Part shown: piece by piece, positions 15,287 to 24,346 of the stretch
How positions within the stretch are numbered: the first letter of the stretch is position 1
How the letters are laid out: each line of letters begins with the position of its first letter
Source: Achromobacter denitrificans NBRC 15125
Lineage (GTDB): Bacteria > Pseudomonadota > Gammaproteobacteria > Burkholderiales > Burkholderiaceae_B
Direction: 5' to 3'
Assembly (NCBI RefSeq): GCF_001571365.1
Contig: NZ_BCTQ01000030.1
Coordinates: forward strand, 1-64,000
DNA: 64,000 nucleotides
Program-made: the position numbers and the translations under genes
Notes under the pieces: generated by a model
Seen by the model: the letters and a program-made list of their open reading frames with translations, nothing else
Told to the model about the DNA's origin: nothing
Databases searched by the model: none

Positions 15287-15991
15287 TTACTGGGGCCGTG
15301 AACGGAAACTCTTGCGCTCGACCCGCTTCTCCGGGTTGGGAACGACGACGATGCGATCGACGAAGATGCCCGGCAGGTGCACGTCATCGGGATCGATATC
15401 TCCCTCGTCCACCAGCTCCTCCACCTCGGCTATCGTTACCGCGCCTGCCATCGCCACGTCGGGATTGAAATTGCGCGCGGTTCGCGCGAAGACGAGATTG
15501 CCGGACCGGTCTGCGCGTTTGGCCTTCACCAGCGAGACGTCCGCGCGCAGCGCCAGCTCCATGATGTAAGTCTGGCCGCCGAACTGCCGGGTCTCCTTGC
15601 CTTCCTCGACCACGGTGCCCACACCCGTTCTTGTAAAAAATGCCGGGATTCCCGCCCCGCCCGCCCGCAGGCGCTCGGCCAGCGTCCCTTGCGGGTTGAA
15701 TTCCAGCTCCAACTCACCGCTCAGGTACTGTCTTTCGAACTCCTTGTTCTCGCCCACGTACGAGGCGATCATGCGCTTGATCTGGCGCGACTGCAGCAGC
15801 AGCCCCAATCCAAAGTCATCGACGCCGGCGTTGTTGCTGATGCAGGTGAGATCGCCGACGCCGCTTGCGCGCATCCCGGCTATCAACGCCGAGGGTATGC
15901 CGCAAAGGCCGAAGCCTCCCACGGCTATGGTTTGGCCGTCCGTGATCACCCCGTCCAGGGCGCCGGCCACATCTCCGTATATCTTTCTCAT
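15287..15991 (-). CDS. 3-oxoacid CoA-transferase, subunit A
   Basis: A 234-residue alpha subunit with the CoA-binding G-G-F-G-L-C-G-I-P motif (residues 25-33), S-N-N-A-G near residue 52 and Y-V-G-E-N-K-E-F-E-R, all standard for ScoA/AtoD/PcaI-type proteins. It precedes subunit B and is read from a promoter region that contains the perfect dyad TGTGCA-ATTC-TGCACA. That dyad recurs in front of the upstream LysR gene, so this transferase probably belongs to the LysR regulon together with the crotonase/Liv operon. Confidence 0.9.
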   Translation of the reverse strand: MRKIYGDVAGALDGVITDGQTIAVGGFGLCGIPSALIAGMRASGVGDLTCISNNAGVDDFGLGLLLQSRQIKRMIASYVGENKEFERQYLSGELELEFNPQGTLAERLRAGGAGIPAFFTRTGVGTVVEEGKETRQFGGQTYIMELALRADVSLVKAKRADRSGNLVFARTARNFNPDVAMAGAVTIAEVEELVDEGDIDPDDVHLPGIFVDRIVVVPNPEKRVERKSFRSRPQ

Positions 15992-16084
15992 TCTCTAACC
16001 GAAGTAAGGGGGTTGAGTGCGTACCAACGCCTCAGATACTAGGGATTCGAGCAAGCCGGAACAATGGATTCGGCGCAACCTTAT

Positions 16085-16100
16085 TGTGCAATTCTGCACA
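16085..16100. promoter_or_regulatory. LysR operator candidate before the CoA-transferase genes
   Basis: TGTGCA-ATTC-TGCACA is a perfect 6-bp-arm dyad about 95 bp upstream of the subunit A start. A near copy (TGTGCA-TCAG-CGCACA) lies beside the LysR start at 17021. The match of arms, spacing and order in both promoter regions around one LysR gene supports a shared binding site. Confidence 0.6.
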
Positions 16101-16104
16101 GCAC

Positions 16105-17013
16105 TCAAGCGGGCGGGTGGAAAAGCGCCGGTTGTGATTCGACTTGCTCGCGGATGAAGCGCCAGGCGAACTGGTAGCGCTTGATTCTCAGCAGGTCTTC
16201 GGGCGCCGCGATCCACAGGCTGCGCGTGATGAGCGGCTTGTCGGGAAAAACACTGATCAGGTCGCCGCTCCGGATATTGGCGACATAGGGTGTGAGCAGC
16301 ACCAGCCCGAGTCCGGCGGCGGCGGCCGAGCGCTGTGCCAGCACGCTGTTTGAGGTGAAGCAGCGCTTGGGTTCGGCGACCAGTTCTTCCAGCACGCGAT
16401 AGCGCTCGCTGACCGAGCCATCATGGATGTAGTCCACGAAATCGTGCTCGGCGAGGTCGCCGAGTTCGCGGATCGGAGGATGGCTCTTCCGGTAGCCGGG
16501 CGAGCAGTACAGGAAGTAGTCGATCTGCGCGAGCCTGGCGACCTTGTACCGACCCATCTCCGGCGGATCGAGCGTGACCAGGATTTCGACCTCGCGCGTC
16601 ACGAGGCTGGGAAACTGGGGCTGGGCCATCAACTCGATGCGCAGCCCCGGATGCTTCTGGCGCAGCTGGGCCATGCCCGGCGCAAGCACGTGTATGCCGA
16701 ATGCCTCCGGCGTGCCCACTCGCACATTGCCCTTGATGAAGTCCGCGACCTCCAGGCTCTCCTCGACGGCAGCCAGCAGCGCGCTTTCCATCCTCTCGGC
16801 GTGGGGGATCAATGCATGGCCGGCGTCCGTCAGGGAGTAGCCGCTACGGCGACGGTCGAACAGCACCACCCGCAAGGTGGCCTCCAGTCTGTCGATGCGC
16901 CGCGACACCGTGGAGTGCTCGATGCCGAGCTTCTCTCCTGCATCGGAGATGGTTCCGAGCCGGGCCACGGCAAGGAAAACTCTCAGGTCGTTCCATTCAG
17001 GGTGCTTATCCAT
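16105..17013 (-). CDS. LysR-family transcriptional regulator
   Basis: A 302-residue LysR-type regulator with an N-terminal winged helix (residues 8-65, including T-I-S-D-A-G-E-K-L-G-I-E-H-S-T-V-S-R-R-I) and a periplasmic-binding-like effector domain. It lies between the CoA-transferase genes (same strand, downstream) and the divergent crotonase/dehydrogenase/Liv operon. Matching TGTGCA dyads occur in both control regions. It most likely activates both sets with a pathway intermediate as inducer; the inducer is unknown. Confidence 0.92.
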   Translation of the reverse strand: MDKHPEWNDLRVFLAVARLGTISDAGEKLGIEHSTVSRRIDRLEATLRVVLFDRRRSGYSLTDAGHALIPHAERMESALLAAVEESLEVADFIKGNVRVGTPEAFGIHVLAPGMAQLRQKHPGLRIELMAQPQFPSLVTREVEILVTLDPPEMGRYKVARLAQIDYFLYCSPGYRKSHPPIRELGDLAEHDFVDYIHDGSVSERYRVLEELVAEPKRCFTSNSVLAQRSAAAAGLGLVLLTPYVANIRSGDLISVFPDKPLITRSLWIAAPEDLLRIKRYQFAWRFIREQVESQPALFHPPA

Positions 17014-17020
17014 GGCTCAT

Positions 17021-17090
17021 TGTGCATCAGCGCACAGTAAGGGTGCAACGGTGACCTTTGATAAAGCGAATGCGGATCGCACAATTGCGC
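17021..17090. promoter_or_regulatory. LysR operator candidates in the divergent LysR/crotonase promoter region
   Basis: TGTGCA-TCAG-CGCACA at 17021-17036 repeats the layout of the dyad at 16085. It starts only 8 bp before the LysR coding region, a typical autorepression position. A second imperfect dyad, GCACAATTGCGC, is at 17079-17090, about 100 bp before the crotonase start. Paired sites of this kind usually serve as recognition and activation sites for LysR tetramers. Confidence 0.55.
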
Positions 17091-17187
17091 CAGCAGTTGC
17101 ACACAAGCACGCGTTCCCGCACCGAGCAGCAGCGCTCGTGCCGCCGAAAACGCCCGCCAAATCACGTGTATGGAGTTGGAGTCGAGA

Positions 17188-18003
17188 ATGACTGAAAGCC
17201 ACCGTTATAAGCATTACACGGCGATCGAATTCGACCGTCCCCTGGAACGCGTCCTGCGCCTGACGCTGAACAATCCCGAGCGCATGAATTCGCTGGATTC
17301 GCGGGGCCACGCCGAACTGGCGGAGGTCTGGCGCGAGATCGACACCGATCCGGACGTCAGCGCGGTGATCATACGCGGCGCAGGACGGGCTTTCTCGGCC
17401 GGCGGCGACTTCCGCATGCTGGAAGAGATCAATGACGATTTCAAGGCCAGGGCCCGCGTCTGGCGCGAAGCCCGCGACCTCGTCTACAACCTCATCAACT
17501 GTTCCAAACCCATCGTTTCCGCGATTCACGGCCCGGCGGTCGGCGCGGGCCTGGTAGCGGCCTTGCTGGCCGACATCTCGATCGCGGCCAGGTCCGCTCG
17601 CATCGTGGATGGACACACCAAGCTGGGCGTGGCCGCGGGCGACCATGCTGCCATCATCTGGCCCTTGCTCTGCGGCATGGCCAAGGCCAAATACCACCTG
17701 ATGTTGTGCGAACCGGTGAACGGCGAGCAGGCCGAAGCCCTGGGCCTCGTCTCCTTGTGCGTCGACGACGACGCGCTCCAGGACAAGGCGCTGGAGATCG
17801 CGGGGAAACTCGCGGCGGGCGCGCCGGCCGCGCTACGGTGGACCAAGTACGCGCTGAACAACTGGCTGCGCCAGGCCGGCCCCATCTTCGACACTTCCCT
17901 GGCCCTGGAATTCATGGGTTTCGGCAGCCCCGAGGCGCGCGAGGGCGTGAGCGCGCTGCAGGAGCGGCGCGCGCCGAAGTTCGATCTGGACATCGCCATC
18001 TAG
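17188..18003 (+). CDS. Crotonase-family (enoyl-CoA hydratase/isomerase-like) protein
   Basis: A 271-residue crotonase-fold protein. ATG 17188 is preferred over ATG 17170 because GGAG lies seven bases before it. The oxyanion-hole parts F-S-A-G-G-D and G-P-A-V-G-A-G are present. However, the residue after G-A-G is Leu where hydratases have the first catalytic Glu, and D-G-H-T-K-L-G has Thr in place of the second. Simple enoyl-CoA hydration is therefore unlikely; another crotonase chemistry (C-C cleavage, isomerisation, thioester hydrolysis) fits better. It is first in the operon with the beta-hydroxyacid dehydrogenase and the Liv transporter. Confidence 0.85.
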   Translation: MTESHRYKHYTAIEFDRPLERVLRLTLNNPERMNSLDSRGHAELAEVWREIDTDPDVSAVIIRGAGRAFSAGGDFRMLEEINDDFKARARVWREARDLVYNLINCSKPIVSAIHGPAVGAGLVAALLADISIAARSARIVDGHTKLGVAAGDHAAIIWPLLCGMAKAKYHLMLCEPVNGEQAEALGLVSLCVDDDALQDKALEIAGKLAAGAPAALRWTKYALNNWLRQAGPIFDTSLALEFMGFGSPEAREGVSALQERRAPKFDLDIAI

Positions 18004-18017
18004 GCGGAGCGGCGCGC

Positions 18018-18908
18018 ATGGAACCAATCAAAACGGTGGCCTTCGTCGGCGCTGGAAACATGGGCGGCCCAATGGCGCTCTGCGTGGCGCGCGCCGGTTT
18101 CGACGTCATGGTCTGCGATCTCGATCCCGCGGTGCGCGAGGGCTTTTCGCGCATCGGCATCCCCGCCACCGCCGATGTGACGGACTGCGCCGCGGCGGAC
18201 GCGATCATCGTGCTGCTCGCCAATGACGCGCAGATCACGGGCGCGCTGCTCGGCGAGCGCGGGCTGGCCGGCGCCATTCCTGCCGGCCGGCGTCCCATCA
18301 TATGCATGATGAGCACTACCCTGCCAGCAACGCTGCGCGCGCTGGAGGCGCCGCTGGCCGCGGCGGGCGCGCGCCTGCTCGACGCGCCCGTCAGCGGCGG
18401 CATCATCGGCGCGCGGGAAGGCACGCTCACCATCATGCTGGGCGGCAACCCCGTCGACCTCCAACAGACGCAGACGCTGATGCGCGCAATGGGAACGCGC
18501 ATTTTCCATTGCGGCGCGCTGGGCTCGGCCGCGGTCGCCAAGATCATTAACAACATGCTGTGCGTGGCCAATATGTTCCTGACCGCCGAGGCCATCGAAC
18601 TGGCGCAGGCGCATGGACTGCCCTTCGAAACCCTTGCGCCCATCCTGGATGTCAGCACCGGGAAGAACTTCCTGACGGCGGACGCGGCCGTGGGACGGGC
18701 GCAGTACCGCGCCTGGGCCCCGACCGAAGAGGCCTTTGCAGCCATCCACCGCATTGTCGGCAAGGACCTGCACCTGGCCCAGGCGCTGGGCGAACTGGCC
18801 AGCCTCGACCTCGGGCTGCTTAAGCAAGTCTCGCGCTATGTGGACGAAGGCGGCGGCGCCGCCGCCACCCGCTGGACCCGCGCCGGGCTGGTATCCGGCC
18901 CGGCATAA
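18018..18908 (+). CDS. NAD(P)-dependent beta-hydroxyacid dehydrogenase (HIBADH family)
   Basis: A 296-residue protein of the 3-hydroxyisobutyrate dehydrogenase family. The dinucleotide loop is G-A-G-N-M-G-G-P-M (residues 11-19), the substrate-binding motif D-A-P-V-S-G-G (about 124-130), and the catalytic lysine lies in A-K-I-I-N-N. Family members oxidise branched or substituted 3-hydroxy acids to semialdehydes. It starts 14 bp after the crotonase stop, so the two probably handle successive steps; the substrate is unknown. Confidence 0.88.
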   Translation: MEPIKTVAFVGAGNMGGPMALCVARAGFDVMVCDLDPAVREGFSRIGIPATADVTDCAAADAIIVLLANDAQITGALLGERGLAGAIPAGRRPIICMMSTTLPATLRALEAPLAAAGARLLDAPVSGGIIGAREGTLTIMLGGNPVDLQQTQTLMRAMGTRIFHCGALGSAAVAKIINNMLCVANMFLTAEAIELAQAHGLPFETLAPILDVSTGKNFLTADAAVGRAQYRAWAPTEEAFAAIHRIVGKDLHLAQALGELASLDLGLLKQVSRYVDEGGGAAATRWTRAGLVSGPA

Positions 18909-18913
18909 CGACA

Positions 18914-18948
18914 TACCGGACTTCCGGTACCAGCCGGCCCACGCCGGC
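18914..18948 (+). other. Intergenic stem-loops before the Liv binding-protein gene
   Basis: TACCGGA-CT-TCCGGTA (18914-18929) is a perfect 7-bp inverted repeat with a two-base loop, followed by a pair of GCCGGC hexamers (18933 and 18943) that can also pair. They start 6 bp after the dehydrogenase stop and end 34 bp before the binding-protein start. They may stabilise mRNA ends or partly separate expression of the enzyme genes from the transporter genes. Confidence 0.4.
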
Positions 18949-18982
18949 AAACCACTACACCTATAAATACGGAGATAACAGG

Positions 18983-20191
18983 ATGAAGAACCTCAACAGC
19001 GTTCTCGCCGCGGCATCGTTGACGGCGGCCTCCCTGCTGTCGGGCAGCGCCCACGCGCAGGAATCCAAAACCTTGATACTCGGCGTGTCGGCGCCGATGT
19101 CGGGCGCCGCAGCGACCTGGGGGCTGGGACAGGAATGGACCGCCAAGCAGGCCGCCCGGGAAATCAACGACGCGGGCGGCGTGAAGATCGGCGGCACCAC
19201 CTACAAATTCGAGGTCCGCGCGTACGATAACAAGTACAACGCCGCCGAAGGCACCAAGGTCGCGCAGAACATCGTAAACCGCGACAAGTCGCGCTACGTC
19301 GTCGGCAGCATCGGCACCGCGCCCATCCTGGCGCTGCAATCGCTGACCGAGCGCAACCACGTCATTCTGTTCACGTCGGCCTGGGGCAAGACCGTCAAGG
19401 GGCCGACCAAGCCCTACACCCTGACCCAGTCCGCGACGCCGTTCGAGATCCTGGAGCCGCTGTACGCCTACGTCAAGGGCAAGCACGCCTCGATCAAGAC
19501 CGTCGCCATGCTCAACCCCAACGATGCCACCGGCAAGGAAACCGAGCCGGTCGCGCAGCAGGCCTGGGAGAAACTGGGCGTCAAGGTAGTCTCCGTCAAC
19601 TGGTACGAACGCGGCACCACCCAGTTCCAGCCCATCGCGCAAAAGCTGGCGGCGGCCAAGCCGGACGTCATCGACCTGGGCGTCTCCCCTCCCGCGGATG
19701 CGGGCGTCCTGTTCCGGGAGCTGGCTGTGCTGGGTTGGGACGGCGTAAAGGTGCAGCCGGTCGGCACCGGCGCGGCGCAACTCGTGGACATCGGCGGCAA
19801 GGCGGCCGATGGCGTCTACATGGGCTTCTCGGGCGATTATGCCGGCGCCCAGGCAACCAGCAAGCAGCGCGAACTCAACGAGGGGATGAAGAAGGCTGTC
19901 GGCGAATCACTCAATCCGCTGCAGCTGGCGCCCTACGACTCCGTCTACGCCCTAAAGGCGGGCATGGAGGCGGCGCAGAGCATCGAGCCCGCCGAGATCC
20001 TGAAAGTCCTGCCCAAGATCGTTTTCGACACCTCCTACGGCAAGACCGCGTTCGGCGGCGAAGCCACTTACGGCTCGCCCCAGCAGCTGCTCGTCCCGGT
20101 CATGATCACGCAGATCCAGGACGGCAAGCTGGTCGAAGTGGAGCGCGTGGTTCCGCAAGAGCTCCAGCAACGCCTGGCCGCAGGCAAGTAA
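18983..20191 (+). CDS. Branched-chain-amino-acid-type ABC transporter, substrate-binding protein
   Basis: A 402-residue periplasmic protein with a signal peptide ending in A-H-A-Q-E (about residue 26) and the Peripla_BP_6 fold, starting V-S-A-P-M-S-G-A-A-A-T-W. Its ATG follows GGAGATAACAGG. It begins a complete Liv-type set: two permeases and two ATPases directly follow. Given the adjoining CoA enzymes, the ligand is more likely an aromatic or aliphatic carboxylate than leucine; that is inference. Confidence 0.9.
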   Translation: MKNLNSVLAAASLTAASLLSGSAHAQESKTLILGVSAPMSGAAATWGLGQEWTAKQAAREINDAGGVKIGGTTYKFEVRAYDNKYNAAEGTKVAQNIVNRDKSRYVVGSIGTAPILALQSLTERNHVILFTSAWGKTVKGPTKPYTLTQSATPFEILEPLYAYVKGKHASIKTVAMLNPNDATGKETEPVAQQAWEKLGVKVVSVNWYERGTTQFQPIAQKLAAAKPDVIDLGVSPPADAGVLFRELAVLGWDGVKVQPVGTGAAQLVDIGGKAADGVYMGFSGDYAGAQATSKQRELNEGMKKAVGESLNPLQLAPYDSVYALKAGMEAAQSIEPAEILKVLPKIVFDTSYGKTAFGGEATYGSPQQLLVPVMITQIQDGKLVEVERVVPQELQQRLAAGK

Positions 20192-20229
20192 ACAACACAC
20201 CGGACGGTTACGAGTCGGGGGGAGACAAG

Positions 20230-21105
20230 TTGGACGTCTACATGCAATTGATCACGAACAGTATGCAGATCGCCGCGGCATACATACTGTTCTCGCTGGG
20301 CCTGACGCTGATCTTCGGCGTCATGCGGATCGTCAACTTCGCGCACGGGGAGTTCTTCACGCTGCCCTTGCTGGTCATGGGCGTGACGGTTCCGCTGCTC
20401 GCGAGCGCCCAATTGCCGCTGGTCGTGTCTTATGCGCTGGGCGGCGCGCTGGGAATCGCCGTGACGCTGCTGCTGGGAGGACTGATCTACAAGTTCGCCC
20501 TGCAGCGGTTCCAGCGCGACATGACCGGATCCTTCGTGGTGTCGGTCGGCCTCTCGCTCCTGCTTCAGGGCATTTTCCTGGAAGCCTTCGGCGGCGTTCC
20601 GAACAAGCTGCCCGCGCTGGTCGAAGGCACCGTGAACATCATGGGCGCCTACATCACCATTCAGCGGTTGATCATCACGTGCTGCGCGCTGCTGGTGGCC
20701 GCGCTTATGTGCTGGACCATTGTTTCCAGCCGCCTGGGCAAGGCCTTGCGCGCGGTTTCGGAAGACCACGAAGCGGCGATGCTGCAGGGCATTCCCTACC
20801 GCCGGATCGCCCTTGCCGGCTTTTTCATCGCCACCGCGCTCGCCGCGATCGCGGCCGTGCTGCTCTCACCCGTAACCGTTTCCAGCCCCATCATCGGCAG
20901 CGACTATCTCATCCGCGGCTTCATCGCGATCGTGATCGGCGGGCTGGGCAGCATTCCGGGTGCGATCCTCGGCAGCCTGCTGATTGCCGTGATCGAGAGC
21001 CTGGGCGGCTATTACTTAGATCCCACCTGGGCCACGATCACGATGTTCGCCCTGACCATGTTTGTACTACTCGTTCGCCCGAAGGGAATTCTCGGAAATG
21101 GCTAA
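20230..21105 (+). CDS. Liv-type ABC transporter permease (LivH family)
   Basis: A 291-residue inner-membrane permease with about eight hydrophobic helices and the LivH signature F-G-V-M-R-I-V-N-F-A-H-G-E-F near the N terminus, plus E-D-H-E-A-A-x-x-x-G-I before the last helices (coupling loop). TTG 20230 is the likely start because GGGGGGAGA precedes it closely; ATG 20242 is the alternative and costs four residues. The next permease gene begins inside its last codons. Confidence 0.9.
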   Translation: MDVYMQLITNSMQIAAAYILFSLGLTLIFGVMRIVNFAHGEFFTLPLLVMGVTVPLLASAQLPLVVSYALGGALGIAVTLLLGGLIYKFALQRFQRDMTGSFVVSVGLSLLLQGIFLEAFGGVPNKLPALVEGTVNIMGAYITIQRLIITCCALLVAALMCWTIVSSRLGKALRAVSEDHEAAMLQGIPYRRIALAGFFIATALAAIAAVLLSPVTVSSPIIGSDYLIRGFIAIVIGGLGSIPGAILGSLLIAVIESLGGYYLDPTWATITMFALTMFVLLVRPKGILGNG

Positions 21106-22042
21106 ACCGCTACTCGCTCCCGCAATCGCGTCGGCCGGCCTGGTGCTGCTGGCCGGCATCCTGCTCCAGGGCGGCGGCCTCACCGCCAGCCTGGTCCTGT
21201 GGCTGGCCATCAACGTATTGATCACGGCCAGCTTCCGCTTCGTCACCTTGATCGGCGAGCTCAACTTCGCCGTGGCCGGCTTCGTCGGCCTCGGCGCCTA
21301 TATGGCGGGCATCGGAACCGTATCGCTGCATTGGCCCTTCCTGCTCGCGCTGGCCGCCAGCGCCGTCTTCGCAGGACTGATCAGCCTGGTCTTCGGCTAT
21401 ATCACCCTGCGCGCCAAGGGCCCCTACTTCATGCTCATCAGCTTCGCTTTCACGGAAGTGATACGCATGATCTACACCAAGACCGAGGCGATCGGCGGAA
21501 GCTCCGGCATGGTCGGGATCTTTCCGCCCGCCTACCTCGACGGCTACCTCCCTGCCGTCGTCGTCGGGGTGGTAGTGCTGCTGCTGTGGACGCTCTGGTT
21601 CATCGAGAAGTCCGATTTCGGCAAAGTGCTGGTGGCCATACGCAACAACGACGCCATCGTCGAAACCGTGGGCATCAACGTGCATTTGGCCAAGGTGCTT
21701 TGCCTGGCGGTTTCTTCGTTCGTGGCCGGCATCGCCGGCGCCCTGCTGGCCTTCTCGAACAACGTGATCAGCCCCGGCGACTTCGGCTTCCTGCTCGCCG
21801 TGTACGCCCTGGCCTATCTGAAGGTCGGCGGCGAATCACACATCCTGGGCGCGGTGGTCGGCGCCATCGTGCTGACCTTGCTGGGACAGTTTGCCTTGAG
21901 CTTCGGCCCCTACGAGCACATCTTCTACGGCGCGGCCATCGTCATCTCGGTGCTGTTGCTGCCGGGCGGACTGATCGGGCTGGGCCGCTACCTCGACAAG
22001 CGCGCGCCCAGGCTGGCGGGCGCGGCGAAATCCCAAGCCTGA
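21098..22042 (+). CDS. Liv-type ABC transporter permease (LivM family)
   Basis: A 314-residue permease with about nine membrane helices. It has the LivM signature L-N-F-A-V-A-G-F-V-G-L-G-A-Y, the F-A-F-T-E-V-I-R-M segment and the coupling-loop pattern R-N-N-D-A-I-V-E-T-V-G-I. ATG 21098 overlaps the end of the preceding permease gene by 8 bp, so the two are translationally coupled. It forms the membrane channel with the LivH-type partner. Confidence 0.9.
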   Translation: MAKPLLAPAIASAGLVLLAGILLQGGGLTASLVLWLAINVLITASFRFVTLIGELNFAVAGFVGLGAYMAGIGTVSLHWPFLLALAASAVFAGLISLVFGYITLRAKGPYFMLISFAFTEVIRMIYTKTEAIGGSSGMVGIFPPAYLDGYLPAVVVGVVVLLLWTLWFIEKSDFGKVLVAIRNNDAIVETVGINVHLAKVLCLAVSSFVAGIAGALLAFSNNVISPGDFGFLLAVYALAYLKVGGESHILGAVVGAIVLTLLGQFALSFGPYEHIFYGAAIVISVLLLPGGLIGLGRYLDKRAPRLAGAAKSQA

Positions 22043-22049
22043 GGCCCCC

Positions 22050-22784
22050 ATGGAAAACCAAGTACTACTCAAAGTCGACGGGATGAGCCGCCGTTTCGGC
22101 GGGCTGGTGGCGATCAAGGAATTGAGCTTCGAAGTGCGCCAGGGCGAAATCCTGGGCCTCATCGGCCCCAATGGCGCCGGCAAAAGCACCACCTTCAACG
22201 TGGTCAGCGGTTATTACAAGCCGTCAGGCGGCAGGTTGAGCTTCCTGGGCCGGGACATCACCGGCCAGAGCGCTGCCCGGATCTCCCGCCAGGGCCTGGT
22301 CCGGACCTTCCAGCACGACAGCATGCTGCGCGACATGAGCGTCTACGACAACATCGTCGTGGGCACTTTCGCGATGATCCGCAGCAAGGCCGAACGCGAC
22401 GCACGGGTGCGTGAAACGGCGGCGTTGATGGGGCTGGGCGACGTGCTCGACGAGATCGCCGGCAACCTTTCCCACGGACTGCAGCGGCTGGTCAGCATTG
22501 CGATCGCGTTCGCCGCCCGGCCCAAGCTGCTCTGCCTGGACGAACCCCTGACCGGCCTCAATCAGACCGAAGCCGCCTCGGTGCTGGCCATCTTCCGCAG
22601 GATGCGCGAGGACCACGGCGTTTCGATACTGCTGGTCGAGCACAACATGAAGGCCGTCATGGACATTTGCGACCGCATCGTGGTGCTGGATTACGGCGTG
22701 TTTCTGGCCACCGGCAGTCCCGCCGAGATACAACGGGATCCGCGCGTGATTTCGGCCTATTTGGGGAAACGGCATGAACATTGA
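22050..22784 (+). CDS. Liv-type ABC transporter ATP-binding protein (LivG family)
   Basis: A 244-residue ABC ATPase. Walker A is G-P-N-G-A-G-K-S-T-T (about residues 38-47) and Walker B C-L-D-E-P with the D-loop G-L-N. The signature is L-S-H-G-L-Q-R rather than the usual L-S-x-G-Q. It starts 7 bp after the LivM-type gene and overlaps the following ATPase gene by 11 bp. It pairs with the LivF-type protein to drive uptake. Confidence 0.92.
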   Translation: MENQVLLKVDGMSRRFGGLVAIKELSFEVRQGEILGLIGPNGAGKSTTFNVVSGYYKPSGGRLSFLGRDITGQSAARISRQGLVRTFQHDSMLRDMSVYDNIVVGTFAMIRSKAERDARVRETAALMGLGDVLDEIAGNLSHGLQRLVSIAIAFAARPKLLCLDEPLTGLNQTEAASVLAIFRRMREDHGVSILLVEHNMKAVMDICDRIVVLDYGVFLATGSPAEIQRDPRVISAYLGKRHEH

Positions 22785-23496
22785 CGGCAATGTGCTCGAA
22801 GTCGAGGACCTCTCGGTGATGTACGGCATCGTGCCCGCGGTCAGCGCGGCAAGCTTCACGGTGCGGCGAGGTTCCATCTCCACCATCGTCGGCTCCAACG
22901 GCGCCGGCAAATCGACCATCATGAAGGCCTTGACCGGCCTGGTCGCCCCCTCTTGCGGCCGCGTCCGCTTCCTTGGCGAAGACGTCACCGGGATGGCGCC
23001 GGACGCGCTCGTGGCGCGCGGCCTGGTCCTGGTGCCGGAAGGACGGCGCCTGTTCAAGGCGATGACCGTGGGCGAAAACCTGGAGCTTGGGGCCTATCGG
23101 GAAAAGAGCCGGCACGCCATCCAGGAGGGAATGGCCGGCGTGCTGGAACGCTTCCCCGCCCTGAAGAGCCGGCTCAAGTCTCCAGCGGGCAGCCTCAGCG
23201 GCGGCCAGCAGCAGATGGTCGCGGTCGGACGCGCCCTGATGGCCCGACCACGGCTACTGCTGCTCGACGAACCCACGATCGGGCTTGCCCCGGCCATCGT
23301 CGACACCATCGCGCAGATCATCCAGGACATCGCGGCGGAAGGCGTGGACGTGATGCTGGTCGAACAGAATGCCGAAATGGCGTTGGAGATCGCCACCCAC
23401 GCCTTCATTCTGGAACGCGGCGAGATCCAGCTTCAGGGCCTGGCCTCTGAACTCGCCCGCAGCGAGGCGGTGCGCAAGGCCTACCTGGGTATTTGA
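22774..23496 (+). CDS. Liv-type ABC transporter ATP-binding protein (LivF family)
   Basis: A 240-residue ABC ATPase with Walker A G-S-N-G-A-G-K-S-T, signature L-S-G-G-Q-Q-Q-M and Walker B L-L-L-L-D-E-P-T-I-G-L-A-P. Compared with the LivG-type partner it lacks the extra middle segment, as expected for LivF. Its start lies inside the end of the preceding gene. It completes a five-component transporter; an SDR gene follows 51 bp downstream. Confidence 0.92.
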   Translation: MNIDGNVLEVEDLSVMYGIVPAVSAASFTVRRGSISTIVGSNGAGKSTIMKALTGLVAPSCGRVRFLGEDVTGMAPDALVARGLVLVPEGRRLFKAMTVGENLELGAYREKSRHAIQEGMAGVLERFPALKSRLKSPAGSLSGGQQQMVAVGRALMARPRLLLLDEPTIGLAPAIVDTIAQIIQDIAAEGVDVMLVEQNAEMALEIATHAFILERGEIQLQGLASELARSEAVRKAYLGI

Positions 23497-23547
23497 TTGC
23501 CGGCGGCGCGACGCGCCATCCCTTTTTCCGTTGTTCCCGAGGAAACC

Positions 23548-24309
23548 ATGCACAGACTCGAAGGAAAGGTCGCCTTTATCACGGGCGGCGGCGCCGGCAT
23601 CGGCCGCGCCAGCGCATTGCTATTCGCCCAGGAAGGCGCGCAAGTCGTCATCGCCGAGCGCGACGCCGCCGCGGGCGAGGAAACGGTCGCCCTGGTGCAC
23701 GCGCACACCGGCAGCCGCGCCCGCCTCCTGCAGACCGACGTCACCGAACCCGACAGCATGGAAAAAGCGGTCAGCCAGACCGTTGCGGAATTCGGGCGTT
23801 TCGACGTGCTCTACAACAATGCCGGAGGCTCCACCGTCCGAGACAGCCGCGTGACCGACGCGCCGTTCGAGGAGTTCTGGTCCAAGATGAAGCTGGACCT
23901 GTTCGGCACCTGGCTGGGATGCCGTTACGGCATCCAGGCGATGATGGACGCGGGCCATGGCGGCTCGGTCATCAATAGCACATCGATATTCGCCCTGATC
24001 GGCACCCACGGCAAGGACGCTTACACGGCCGCCAAGGGCGCGGTCAGCGCGCTGACCCGCTCCATGGCGGTGGAGTATGCCCGCCACCGGATCCGCGTCA
24101 ACGCAGTCGCGCCGGGCGCGACCGCTACCGAGCGCGTGCTCAAACTGCTGAAGGATGATGGCGTCACGAGCAAATCCTTGGAAGGCCAGCTGTTCGGCCT
24201 GGTGCAGCCCGAGGACATCGCCCACGCGGCGCTGTACCTGGCCAGCGACGAGTCCCGGTCCACCACCGGTCACATTCTTGCCGTCGACGGCGGCTTGACC
24301 ATTTCTTGA
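23548..24309 (+). CDS. Short-chain dehydrogenase/reductase
   Basis: A 253-residue classical SDR starting at ATG 23548 behind a GAGGAAA ribosome site. Motifs: T-G-G-G-A-G-I-G (residues 12-19), N-N-A-G (91-94), serine in N-S-T-S-I, and Y-T-A-A-K near residue 157. It is in the same transcription unit as the Liv genes, so it probably acts on the imported compound or a CoA-bound hydroxy intermediate; the substrate is unknown. Confidence 0.88.
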   Translation: MHRLEGKVAFITGGGAGIGRASALLFAQEGAQVVIAERDAAAGEETVALVHAHTGSRARLLQTDVTEPDSMEKAVSQTVAEFGRFDVLYNNAGGSTVRDSRVTDAPFEEFWSKMKLDLFGTWLGCRYGIQAMMDAGHGGSVINSTSIFALIGTHGKDAYTAAKGAVSALTRSMAVEYARHRIRVNAVAPGATATERVLKLLKDDGVTSKSLEGQLFGLVQPEDIAHAALYLASDESRSTTGHILAVDGGLTIS

Positions 24310-24346
24310 ATCCGGCCGACGGCCGGCGCGCCCCAACGGAGCCGCC

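Noticed and set aside
18962..18967. TATAAA as a -10 element for a separate Liv promoter
   Set aside because: Transcription would begin at or inside the ribosome site, leaving almost no leader, and no -35 is visible.
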